A stretch of DNA of 7,426 nucleotides from Deltaproteobacteria bacterium (GCA_003647385.1 QMMT01000089.1:1-7426); one strand, 5' to 3'. Shown: positions 1-6,866, numbered from the stretch's first letter. Program-made: numbers and translations. Notes: generated from the sequence alone by a model not told the origin.

Positions 1-28
1 CTTTTCGCAATTTTAAAAAACTCGTAAT

Positions 29-55
29 ATTATACTTATCTCTTAAGATTGTCAA
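29..55 (-). promoter_or_regulatory. Candidate sigma70-type promoter directed out of the left edge
   Basis: The minus strand carries a perfect -35 hexamer TTGACA (55-50). A perfect -10 TATAAT (34-29) follows after 15 nt, or a weaker TAATAT (32-27) after the ideal 17 nt. A short inverted repeat (36-41 with 55-60) spans the -35 and could be an operator. Any target gene would start beyond the left edge of the window. The stretch 1-114 otherwise shows no gene. Confidence 0.5.
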
Positions 56-104
56 GATAAAGAACGCTGGAAAATTTTGTTTTTAGAAATATCTTGGCTC
101 GGTC

Positions 105-120
105 GATTAAAATTTTAATC
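105..120. repeat. Perfect 16-bp AT-rich palindrome at the end of the radical SAM gene
   Basis: GATTAAAATTTTAATC is its own reverse complement and contains the TAA stop of the radical SAM gene. It has no loop, little GC and no following T-run, so it is a weak candidate terminator. It could be a protein-binding site or a chance result of AT-rich sequence. Confidence 0.5.
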
Positions 121-1683
121 AGATGGTGAAGATTGAACAAAGATATCGCTAACAGGGTCATATGCTGACGGATAAGTTGTAATAAATTCAAGTATTGCTT
201 GCACCTTGGATTTGTTCAGCAGACAGAAAACATAAAATCTGAAAATATCAAAAGAATTAATATTGGAGTTAATTAAAAGAGCCTCAATGGAATTGTTGCC
301 AATTAAGTCACTGTAAGCATGTGAGATATTTTTCATCTCATCTTTTAAAAGGAATTGTATCATTTTTATTTTGACTGGGTTTTTTTGTGTATAGCCGGAG
401 ATGGACTTAAGAAAAAAAGATACAGCAGACAGCTTAGACGACAGGCAGTCTGCTTTTTTGCATAAATTCAGATGGCGGCCTATTTTTTTCCTTTGAAGTC
501 GTGGCTTTTCTTCAAATATGGAAAGATATTCTTTCAGGCTTCGCATTCCCGGTGGGGTTAATTCGTCAGTACCGTTATCAAGGATGATGGATTCTATCTG
601 CACATCCAGTAACCCATCTAAATAATTTCGGTTGTTATAGAGATCATACCCTTCAATGGGTTTGAAATAGTCCACAAGAAGAGCCTTGCGGCCTGTTTTT
701 TTTATTGGGAAAAAGTTTGTTTTTGATGTAATCCTGATTTTTTTGTGCCCAAAAGGGTGCAGAGCACTGGTAAAAGTGGGAATTATGATAAAGGCCCCAT
801 CGGGTGTTATTTCCGTACCATACCCGTCGGTGACGGAGGGTTTAATGGAAACAAAATCTTCATCAAGTCCTGCAGGGATCAAGAGTTCGTCCAGGTCATG
901 CTGCTTGCTGATGGGGTTTTCAAGCTCTTCTTCAATTTTTTTAATACGGGCTTTGTTTTTTGAAGTAATGCTGACAGAAAGGTTGGCGTTTATTTTTAAA
1001 AGTTTTTTTAACAAAGGGATTTTTCCCTTTGGAACCTTTGTTAGAATACTGTATTCAATGGGTATCTCTTTTAAGCAATCGAGGATGTCGGTTATATCTT
1101 TTTTATTTTCGATCCAGTCCAGGGGGTCAGACGCACCATAAAGGGAAATTTCATCATTGCCTTGATCTGCCATGTGACTGAGGATTTTCAGGATGGCTGT
1201 ATAGGAAAAGTGTGACCTTACCTTTGGCAGAGCCCATTCATTGCACCGCCTGCAAAAATTACTGCATCCGGATGACAATTGAAAGGTCATGGCTGTTTTA
1301 TATACCAGATCCTTCTGAAGGTGGTCTAAACCAAGTTTCGTACCCCAGGTTTGAAAATCCACATGATGGATGCTGCCGGAAGATTGTTTGATGGAATTTA
1401 AAATTATGGTTTTAAGCCGGATATGACACCCCCGGATTTTAGGGGAAGAGTGTTTCTCAAAATTCGGATAGAATCTTTTAATGATGGTTTGTATCTGGTT
1501 TAACAGTTTTTCTGTATTCTCAGTAAATTTTGAATTGGTTTCGCTATATCTGAGAATATCATGGTAAATCTGTTCAACAGCCTGATGATGGCCTTCATAA
1601 GCCGCACTCAAAAGTTCATTCTTTTTTTGTTCTAAAAAAGAATCTTTGGTTTGTATGGAGTATATTTTTTTTTGCTTAGTCAT
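115..1683 (-). CDS. Uncharacterised radical SAM protein
   Basis: A 522-residue soluble protein with a radical SAM cluster motif C140-x3-C144-x2-C147 ('GCSNFCRRC'). It is preceded by a beta-strand-like 'MTFQLSSG' and followed by strand-like blocks 'DEISLYGASDPL' (177-188, position of the SAM amino-group motif), 'YSILTKVP' (211-218) and 'LSVSITSKN' (235-243). These fit the successive strands of the partial TIM barrel. About 130 residues precede the barrel and about 180 follow it, without a domain I recognise; C408 and C413 might form part of a second metal site, but this is not a standard auxiliary-cluster motif. The substrate is unknown. The open frame extends to an ATG at 1731, but that codon lies at the base of the operon terminator, and translating the hairpin gives an unconvincing leader. 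The ATG at 1683 (MTKQKK) is therefore preferred, although its Shine-Dalgarno is poor. Codon use looks more A/T-rich than in the dsr genes. Confidence 0.8.
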   Translation of the reverse strand: MTKQKKIYSIQTKDSFLEQKKNELLSAAYEGHHQAVEQIYHDILRYSETNSKFTENTEKLLNQIQTIIKRFYPNFEKHSSPKIRGCHIRLKTIILNSIKQSSGSIHHVDFQTWGTKLGLDHLQKDLVYKTAMTFQLSSGCSNFCRRCNEWALPKVRSHFSYTAILKILSHMADQGNDEISLYGASDPLDWIENKKDITDILDCLKEIPIEYSILTKVPKGKIPLLKKLLKINANLSVSITSKNKARIKKIEEELENPISKQHDLDELLIPAGLDEDFVSIKPSVTDGYGTEITPDGAFIIIPTFTSALHPFGHKKIRITSKTNFFPIKKTGRKALLVDYFKPIEGYDLYNNRNYLDGLLDVQIESIILDNGTDELTPPGMRSLKEYLSIFEEKPRLQRKKIGRHLNLCKKADCLSSKLSAVSFFLKSISGYTQKNPVKIKMIQFLLKDEMKNISHAYSDLIGNNSIEALLINSNINSFDIFRFYVFCLLNKSKVQAILEFITTYPSAYDPVSDIFVQSSPSD

Positions 1684-1688
1684 TGAAT

Positions 1689-1728
1689 AAAAAACAGGGA
1701 AGTTTCCTTTAAAAAAGAAACTTCCCTG
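1689..1728 (-). terminator. Rho-independent terminator of the dsrMKJOP operon
   Basis: A perfect 12-bp stem (CAGGGAAGTTTC, 1695-1706, with its reverse complement at 1717-1728) surrounds a 10-nt loop. On the minus strand it is followed at once by six T residues (1694-1689). It lies 33 nt after the dsrP stop. On the plus strand no T-run follows the stem, so it acts for the dsr transcript only. Its U-tract ends 5 nt before the ATG of the next gene. Confidence 0.93.
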
Positions 1729-1761
1729 CATAAAGATTCATATTTTTAAAAAAGAGTTAAA

Positions 1762-2919
1762 CTATCCATGAACCTCTTCTTTAACCTGGGTTGCCAGTTT
1801 GTAAAGAATGGTCAAAACCAGGAAGCCCGTAGCATAAACCCCCAGGGTAATAATGATTTCAGGTCCTGTGGGTGCATACTCTGTTACATGGTGCAAAGGA
1901 GAAGGGACAAATCCGCCTGAGATCATACCCAGCCCCTTATCAATCCAAGCCCCGATAACAATCATGGCACAGGTAACCGGCAACAGGGTTTTGTTGTTCC
2001 TTAATTGTGGAATCAACAGGAAAACGGCTCCTGTTCCCATGAGCGCCAGACTGGTCCACATCCAGGGGACAAGTGCCGTATATCCGTGATATCCGAACAA
2101 CAGATACTGGATATGTGCCTTATGACCTGGAATATTGGAATAGTAGACAACAAAGACCTCACACAAAAAGAAGAACAGGTTGGCAATAATGGCATAACAG
2201 ACAATTTTGGACAATGTCTGCATGGCATCCCAGCCCGGGTCAAATTTGGTGAATTTTTTGATAATATAGCAAAGAATAATCAAAAAGGCAGGGCCCGCAG
2301 CAAATGCCGATGCCAGAAACCTGGGGGCTAAAATGGCAGTCAGCCAGAATCCGCGTCCCGGAAGACCGCAGTAAAGATAGGCTGTTACCGTATGAATACC
2401 AATGGCAAAGGGAATGGAAAGAAGAACCAGAGGTTTTGTCCACCACTCCGGCTTAACCTGATTTCTTTCCGCTTCCAGCACCTTCCATCCCACAACAATA
2501 TTCAAAAAAAGATATCCGTTGAGAACCAGCATGTCATAGAACAGTATTGACTTGGGTGACGGGTATAATAATACGTTCAGCATACGGATGGGCTGGCCTA
2601 AATCCACAACAATGAAGAGAAGACACATGACCAGAGCGCCAACGGCTAAAAATTCTCCCAGGATCGTAATTCTGTGAAATTTTTCATAGTCATGAAGATA
2701 AAAGGGGATGACAACCATAACCCCTCCTGCGGCAACCCCCACAAGATAGGTAAAGTTTGCAATATAAAAGCCCCATGATACATCCCGGCTCATGCCGGTG
2801 ATCATGAGACCATTCATGAACTGGTCAATATAAACATAGCCTCCTGCTCCTATTACAGCGAGCAGAAAGACTATCCATAACCAGTAATTCTTACTTCCTT
2901 TAATAGCTATTTCAAGCAT
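1762..2919 (-). CDS. dsrP: DsrP, NrfD/PsrC-type integral membrane quinone-interacting subunit
   Basis: Polytopic membrane subunit of the NrfD/PsrC family, which exchanges electrons between menaquinol/menaquinone and its periplasmic ferredoxin partner DsrO. The 385-residue protein has about ten hydrophobic segments (roughly 13-33, 52-76, 87-107, 126-147, 163-183, 203-222, 238-260, 283-303, 313-330, 355-376). The first segment opens directly after a short amphipathic start (MLEIAIKGSK). Family-type features include the glycine-rich loop near 61-67 ('GVAAGGV'), 'VVDLGQPIRM' at 104-113, and a late 'GFVPSPLHHVTEY' block at 336-348. No heme or Fe-S motif is present, as expected for NrfD-type proteins. 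It follows dsrO by 13 nt and is the last gene before a strong terminator, so it closes the operon. Confidence 0.95.
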   Translation of the reverse strand: MLEIAIKGSKNYWLWIVFLLAVIGAGGYVYIDQFMNGLMITGMSRDVSWGFYIANFTYLVGVAAGGVMVVIPFYLHDYEKFHRITILGEFLAVGALVMCLLFIVVDLGQPIRMLNVLLYPSPKSILFYDMLVLNGYLFLNIVVGWKVLEAERNQVKPEWWTKPLVLLSIPFAIGIHTVTAYLYCGLPGRGFWLTAILAPRFLASAFAAGPAFLIILCYIIKKFTKFDPGWDAMQTLSKIVCYAIIANLFFFLCEVFVVYYSNIPGHKAHIQYLLFGYHGYTALVPWMWTSLALMGTGAVFLLIPQLRNNKTLLPVTCAMIVIGAWIDKGLGMISGGFVPSPLHHVTEYAPTGPEIIITLGVYATGFLVLTILYKLATQVKEEVHG

Positions 2920-2926
2920 ACTATAG

Positions 2927-2933
2927 CTCCCTT
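2927..2933 (-). promoter_or_regulatory. Ribosome binding site that fixes the dsrP start
   Basis: AAGGGAG on the minus strand, 7 nt before the ATG at 2919 and touching the dsrO stop codon (2935-2933). It argues for the start at 2919 rather than the longer in-frame ATG at 3000, which would overlap dsrO by 68 nt and add a 27-residue extension without family character. Confidence 0.8.
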
Positions 2934-3757
2934 TACATGATATAGTAAACAGAAGGCTCGGTACCGAGACTCTGTTTACGTCTGATTGTATAATGTTCAT
3001 TCAAAAGTGCTCTAACCTCGGATTCAGGATCTTCAAGATCACCGACCACAATAGCCCCTTCGCTGGCCTCAACACAATGAGGCTGTTCACCTCTGGCCAG
3101 CCGTTCAGCACAGAGATTGCATTTTTCCACAACCCCTCTGGTACGGGTGGGAAAAGTTGAAACAGTCTCATCGACAAACGGTCTTGGGTCCCTGAAATTA
3201 AAACTTCTTGATCCATAGGGGCAGGCTGCCATGCAGAACCGGCATCCAATGCAGCGATGGTAGTCCATCAGGACAATCCCGTCTTCTCTTTTAAATGTCG
3301 CCTGTGTCGGACAGGCTTTAACGCAGGGTGCATTTTTGCAATGGTTACAGGTCACAAGAAAGGGCAGGTCATGAAATTTTTCTGCCAGAAATTCATCTTC
3401 CTTGTCAGGGAAAGCATTGTGAAAATGCTCTTCCCAGATCCATTTGACTTCCTGCTTGTGATTGACAGGTCTTGTATCGGGATATTTTTCTTCATCCACT
3501 TCATGGTTGAAGTCAGGTACATTATGGGCTTTGTGACAGGCCTCGACAATACTTTCAACCACTTCATCCGTAATCTTGTTGGTATCAATCACCATGCCCC
3601 ATCGATGGGCGGTAAGCGCTTCTTCATTCTTGGCTTTCACTGCATGGGCTGTGCCATGAGAATCAGATGAAGCAAAGTTAATTGCCGGAGAAGCACCCAG
3701 TCCAATGGCAGCAATACCTGCTACTTTAAGAAAGCTTCTTCTTTCTTTTTTCATCAT
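2933..3757 (-). CDS. dsrO: DsrO, Tat-exported periplasmic ferredoxin-like subunit of DsrMKJOP
   Basis: Periplasmic iron-sulfur subunit related to the PsrB/DmsB/HybA electron-transfer proteins, expected to pass electrons between DsrJ and the membrane subunit DsrP. The 274-residue protein begins with a twin-arginine signal (RRSFLK at 6-11, hydrophobic stretch to about 30, charged mature region after). It has exactly 12 cysteines: C74; C137/C140/C145/C149; C169/C172/C175/C179; and C213/C216/C228. Two motifs are complete. The first motif of the four-cluster family keeps only its last Cys (C74), and the fourth lacks its last Cys (Ser232 in 'CVEAS'). With the interlaced ligand pattern of this family, that leaves three complete [4Fe-4S] sites. 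It overlaps dsrJ by 4 nt, and its stop overlaps the dsrP Shine-Dalgarno. The identity is very secure. Confidence 0.95.
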   Translation of the reverse strand: MMKKERRSFLKVAGIAAIGLGASPAINFASSDSHGTAHAVKAKNEEALTAHRWGMVIDTNKITDEVVESIVEACHKAHNVPDFNHEVDEEKYPDTRPVNHKQEVKWIWEEHFHNAFPDKEDEFLAEKFHDLPFLVTCNHCKNAPCVKACPTQATFKREDGIVLMDYHRCIGCRFCMAACPYGSRSFNFRDPRPFVDETVSTFPTRTRGVVEKCNLCAERLARGEQPHCVEASEGAIVVGDLEDPESEVRALLNEHYTIRRKQSLGTEPSVYYIM

Positions 3758-4149
3758 TCAATCTCCTTGGGGTTTGTGTGACAGTCCCAGCAATAGGGAT
3801 CAACCGAAGCGTACGTATGACAGGCGTCACAAAATTTAGCCTTATCTTCATGACAGCCCAGACAGGAATTTTCTCCTGTTGAAAGGCTCATATTAAATGA
3901 ATGACCGTTGGCAGCAGTGTACATTCTATCCGCATCCCTTACCACTGAATCTCTCCATTCATCCAAAAGAGACATGTGATTGGCCCTCATGTCAAATTTA
4001 TCCAGCACACATTTTTTTTCCGTCTTGGCTTTGCCCAGAAGTTCCGGTTCAGGCGCTGCCTGGGTTGTTGTAATCATATTAAACCAGAACGGTGAGAGTA
4101 CGGCCAGGACAAAAATTATAAGTCCTGTGATGATATAATTTTTATTCAT
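3754..4149 (-). CDS. dsrJ: DsrJ, periplasmic membrane-anchored triheme cytochrome c
   Basis: Small c-type cytochrome of the DsrMKJOP complex, located on the periplasmic side. Of 131 residues, about 6-26 form a hydrophobic N-terminal segment; it may remain as an uncleaved membrane anchor, although 'TQA-AP' near 29-33 resembles a cleavage site. Three heme-binding CXXCH motifs lie at C96-H100, C107-H111 and C120-H124, crowded near the C-terminus. Apart from these, the only histidines are H58 and H83, and the only other cysteine is C47. This fits a distal-ligand set of two His plus one Cys, with C47 corresponding to the unusual His/Cys-ligated heme described for DsrJ of Allochromatium vinosum (Cys46 there). 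Mets near 54-59 are alternative ligands. The start is set by a strong Shine-Dalgarno, and the stop overlaps dsrO by 4 nt (ATGA). Confidence 0.95.
   Translation of the reverse strand: MNKNYIITGLIIFVLAVLSPFWFNMITTTQAAPEPELLGKAKTEKKCVLDKFDMRANHMSLLDEWRDSVVRDADRMYTAANGHSFNMSLSTGENSCLGCHEDKAKFCDACHTYASVDPYCWDCHTNPKEIE
3763..3768 (-). promoter_or_regulatory. Ribosome binding site of dsrO
   Basis: AAGGAG on the minus strand, inside the end of dsrJ. It is 5 nt from the ATG at 3757 and 8 nt from a second, adjacent in-frame ATG at 3754. The spacing slightly favours the second Met, which would shorten DsrO by one residue. Confidence 0.75.
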
Positions 4150-5833
4150 CTTCTTCCTCCTCTGCCTCTACGCCAGGTAATGGTTCAAACCTCAAGTCTT
4201 CTGTCCGTTTCTTTTCACCGGGCAGGATCAATGCATTTCCTACCAGTTCATGGATTCCATAAACTTCCACTTCCGGCACCCAGTATTCACAAAGAGTCGG
4301 GAGGGCTGCTCTGTCAATTGCACAGATGGTCCCCAGGGTGTTAACACCGAATTTTTCGTGAACATATTTCACTGCATTGGCTCTTGGCAGTCCGCCAGCC
4401 ATTCTCAGTTCAATGTTTTCACCTGCGTTCAGACCAGCGCCTGAACCACAGCAGAATGTCAGTTCACGAATAGTGTTTGGCGGCATTTCATAAAAATGGT
4501 CGCAACAGTTTTCGATAATATATCGGGGTTCATCCAGAAGACCCATTCCCCTTGCAGGGTTGCATGAATCATGGAAGGTCATGATACGGTCGGCATTTCG
4601 GCTCTTATCCAATTCAAGTTTTCCGTGTTTGATAAGGTCGGCAGTGAACTCTGTGATGTGAACCATCTTTGTTGACTTGGCATTTTCAAATTTGGTTCCG
4701 GTAATGGGGTTCACCGGCTCCTCAAGGAAGTCGGCAGGGCCGTTCATGGTATCCATATATTGATTGATGACACGCCACATATGACCGCACTCACCGCCCA
4801 GAATCCATTTTACGCCCAGACGTTTGGCTTCCGCATACATCTTGGCATTGAGCCGTTTCATGGTCTCATGGGAAGTAAAGAAACCAAAGTTTCCGCCCTC
4901 TGATGCATAGGTGCTCCAGGTCACATTCAGGTCATATTTGTCCTTAAGATACTTGAACAGGATCATGTAACCTTCACAGGTATAGGTCCCGGGATCTGCA
5001 AATACATCCCCCGAAGGAGTGATAAAAAGAATATCAGCCCCTTTTTTATTTAATTGAGGAGTACAATCGACGCCGGTAACATCTTCAATATCTTCCACAA
5101 AGAAATCCAGCATGTCTTTAAAGGCATGGGGCTGGATGCCCAGATGGTTACCTGTCTGGAAGCAGTTTGAAACCGGTGTTGCAATCCAGTCAATATTCAG
5201 ACCAATAAGGTTTAACAGCTCCCGGCCCATAATGGTGATCTCTGCCGTATCAATTCCATAGGGACAGAATACGGAGCAGCGTCTGCATTCCGTACACTGG
5301 AAAAAGTAGTACCACCATTCCTTGAGCACATCCAGGGTCAATGGTCTTGCACCATTGAGTTTCTGCCCCCCGGGGACTTTGCTCAGGATTTTTCCGGCAG
5401 TTGTAAAATCGTTTCTGTATACGGATCTTAAAAGCTCGGCTCTTAAGACAGGCATGTTTTTGGGGTCACCCGTTCCAAGGAAAAAATGACATTTATCTGC
5501 ACATGCGCCGCAGCGTACACAGATATCCATGAATACTTTGAATGTTCGAAATTTTTCCAGGCGTTCCTTGATTCCCTGGTGAAGAATTTCCTGCCAGTTA
5601 TCCGGCAGTTTCCAGTCATCTTCAAGGGGATTCCAAGGCCTGGCATTGGGCAGGCTCAATGTCTCTAGACTTTCAGCCTTTGCCGCATAACAATACATTC
5701 CTGGTCTGATCTGGATCGAAGTATCCATCCAACTGGCCGGTGTCGATTCTGATCCTGATTCCGGCCCTGATTCTGATCGGGGTCCATAATCTATTTTATC
5801 TAATAATTCATCCGGTTTTATTTCGTCAGACAT
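4142..5833 (-). CDS. dsrK: DsrK, HdrD-like iron-sulfur catalytic subunit of DsrMKJOP
   Basis: Cytoplasmic subunit related to the heterodisulfide reductase subunit HdrD; in sulfate reducers it is thought to reduce the DsrC trisulfide/disulfide with electrons from DsrM. The 563 residues contain two ferredoxin-type [4Fe-4S] motifs, C105/C108/C111/C115 and C180/C183/C186/C190-P. A C-terminal CCG module follows: C424, 36 residues, C461-C462-G463, 40 residues, C504. This is the likely non-cubane cluster site. The usual fifth ligand of the CX2C ending is Asp507 here. An additional cysteine sits at 349 in 'GGECGH'. The N-terminus carries a short Ser/Glu/Gly repeat (19-30) and the C-terminus an acidic tail (EAEEEEDE). 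No signal peptide is present, fitting a cytoplasmic location. An AAGGAG site at 5840-5845, 6 nt before the ATG, overlaps the dsrM stop region. The stop overlaps dsrJ by 8 nt. Confidence 0.95.
   Translation of the reverse strand: MSDEIKPDELLDKIDYGPRSESGPESGSESTPASWMDTSIQIRPGMYCYAAKAESLETLSLPNARPWNPLEDDWKLPDNWQEILHQGIKERLEKFRTFKVFMDICVRCGACADKCHFFLGTGDPKNMPVLRAELLRSVYRNDFTTAGKILSKVPGGQKLNGARPLTLDVLKEWWYYFFQCTECRRCSVFCPYGIDTAEITIMGRELLNLIGLNIDWIATPVSNCFQTGNHLGIQPHAFKDMLDFFVEDIEDVTGVDCTPQLNKKGADILFITPSGDVFADPGTYTCEGYMILFKYLKDKYDLNVTWSTYASEGGNFGFFTSHETMKRLNAKMYAEAKRLGVKWILGGECGHMWRVINQYMDTMNGPADFLEEPVNPITGTKFENAKSTKMVHITEFTADLIKHGKLELDKSRNADRIMTFHDSCNPARGMGLLDEPRYIIENCCDHFYEMPPNTIRELTFCCGSGAGLNAGENIELRMAGGLPRANAVKYVHEKFGVNTLGTICAIDRAALPTLCEYWVPEVEVYGIHELVGNALILPGEKKRTEDLRFEPLPGVEAEEEEDE
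4155..4160 (-). promoter_or_regulatory. Ribosome binding site of dsrJ within the dsrK acidic tail
   Basis: The minus strand reads GGAGGA 5 nt before the dsrJ ATG (4149). The site lies in the Glu-rich 3' end of dsrK, so the purine-rich Glu codons double as the Shine-Dalgarno. It supports translational coupling across the 8-nt dsrK/dsrJ overlap. Confidence 0.75.
5744..5779 (-). repeat. Three tandem 12-nt repeats inside the dsrK N-terminus
   Basis: Three adjacent 12-nt units starting with 'gatt' on the plus strand (5745-5756, 5757-5768, 5769-5780; the outer two share gattctgatc) encode, in the dsrK frame, the tetrapeptides RSES, GPES and GSES (residues 19-30). They lie before the first conserved block of DsrK and look like an in-frame expansion of a flexible linker. 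Confidence 0.65.
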
Positions 5834-5836
5834 CTA

Positions 5837-6844
5837 TTACTCCTTCTTATCCACCGGCAGGCCGGCTTCAATCATTTTTTCTCTGAAGTGATCCTCATAT
5901 TCTTCATATGTATGGGTTTTCACATCATAGTTCCAGGGATTAACATGTCTTTTTGCACGGGTATTGTTTGCCATATTCCTTGTGGGGCTTAAAAATATAC
6001 CGCCCATGTGCATGAGTTTGCTCAAAGGAAAATATGCAAAAAGGAGACTTACCAGGAAGAGGTGGCCATAAAAAAGACCGCCTACCCCGTCAGGGATTGT
6101 CGGACTGAAGGTGACAAGGCCCATGGTAAGGGTTTTGATGTCGATAATGTCAACCTTTGTGAAATATCTCATGGATAAACCGGTTGCTGCAATCCCGATG
6201 ATAAGAAATAAGGGAAAATAGTCAGCTGCCTGGGAGATATAGGTGACTTTGGCATCAAAAATTCTTCTTGCAAGCAGGAATAGTGTTGCGGCAAGCAAAA
6301 CAACACCGGATAAAAATATTCCGGGAAGTCCCAGTTGTACGATACCGTCAATATATTCCAGAAATTTAATACAGGAGGGTACCGGAGATGTAAAAAATCT
6401 GAAATGCCTTAGCAATACCACCAGAAAGGAGTAATGAAAGGCAAGGGCGCCTGCCCAGAGGAAAATTTCCCAGGAGTAGGACAGCCGGTTTGACACATTT
6501 CTGCTGAATGCTGCTTTTGTGTTTCGAAACAGAGACCTGAAAAGAAAAATTTCAAGAATCATACGCAAAACCACGCCTGTTGAAGTATCAGGGTTGTCAA
6601 TGGGGTTCTGTTTTATCCATGGCAGCGATTTCTGTTGCCCGCAGGTTGTCGGAATCTTGAATGGAACAGCCGAAGCTGCCCATCCTAAAACCTTGTATAC
6701 AAACCCGGCCAGGAAAAAAATGATCGCTGCATAAGGAAAAACAATTCCAAAGAACCATTGAAGCCCTGCTCCCTCAACCCCTGTGTATGCTACTAGGAAA
6801 GCCAAAAAAACAGCTGTCAGGGGGATCAAGTACTTTTGATTCAT
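5837..6844 (-). CDS. dsrM: DsrM, NarI-like di-heme cytochrome b subunit of the DsrMKJOP complex
   Basis: Membrane cytochrome b of the sulfite reduction-associated DsrMKJOP complex, expected to exchange electrons with menaquinone and pass them to DsrK. The 335-residue protein has about six hydrophobic segments (roughly 5-24, 30-52, 125-148, 166-192, 208-228, 256-275). Four histidines, H137/H147 and H261/H279, are spaced by 10 and 18 residues. These are the spacings of the four heme b ligands I recall in E. coli NarI (H56/H66 and H187/H205), so two stacked b hemes are expected. The C-terminal tail (from about 285) is polar and probably cytoplasmic, with a short acidic/aromatic stretch 'TYEEYEDHF'. 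The length is typical of DsrM. The gene has a good Shine-Dalgarno and ends 3 nt before dsrK, giving tight coupling. The identification is very secure from motif plus gene order. Confidence 0.95.
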   Translation of the reverse strand: MNQKYLIPLTAVFLAFLVAYTGVEGAGLQWFFGIVFPYAAIIFFLAGFVYKVLGWAASAVPFKIPTTCGQQKSLPWIKQNPIDNPDTSTGVVLRMILEIFLFRSLFRNTKAAFSRNVSNRLSYSWEIFLWAGALAFHYSFLVVLLRHFRFFTSPVPSCIKFLEYIDGIVQLGLPGIFLSGVVLLAATLFLLARRIFDAKVTYISQAADYFPLFLIIGIAATGLSMRYFTKVDIIDIKTLTMGLVTFSPTIPDGVGGLFYGHLFLVSLLFAYFPLSKLMHMGGIFLSPTRNMANNTRAKRHVNPWNYDVKTHTYEEYEDHFREKMIEAGLPVDKKE

Positions 6845-6852
6845 ATTATAAC

Positions 6853-6858
6853 CACCTC
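6853..6858 (-). promoter_or_regulatory. Ribosome binding site of dsrM
   Basis: The minus strand reads GAGGTG, matching the anti-Shine-Dalgarno of 16S rRNA, 8 nt before the ATG at 6844. This supports the start chosen for dsrM. Confidence 0.8.
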
Positions 6859-6866
6859 GTTATTTT

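Noticed and set aside
105..120. AT palindrome as terminator of the radical SAM gene
   Set aside because: No loop, no GC-rich stem and no T-run after it on the transcribed strand; kept only as a repeat.
686..1141. Plus-strand open frame of 151 codons opposite the radical SAM gene
   Set aside because: It is fully antisense to a gene with clear motifs, has no recognisable domain, and its composition is what a shadow frame would give.
1684..1731. Longer N-terminus (16 residues) of the radical SAM protein
   Set aside because: These codons are the terminator hairpin itself, and no ribosome binding site precedes the ATG at 1731.
2920..3000. Longer DsrP start at the ATG at 3000
   Set aside because: It would overlap dsrO by 68 nt and add 27 residues that are merely another frame of the dsrO end; the ATG at 2919 has a proper Shine-Dalgarno and the expected family length.
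3257..3670. Plus-strand open frame of 137 codons opposite dsrO
   Set aside because: Antisense shadow of dsrO; the Cys-rich stretches derive from the complement of the real gene and form no coherent motif.
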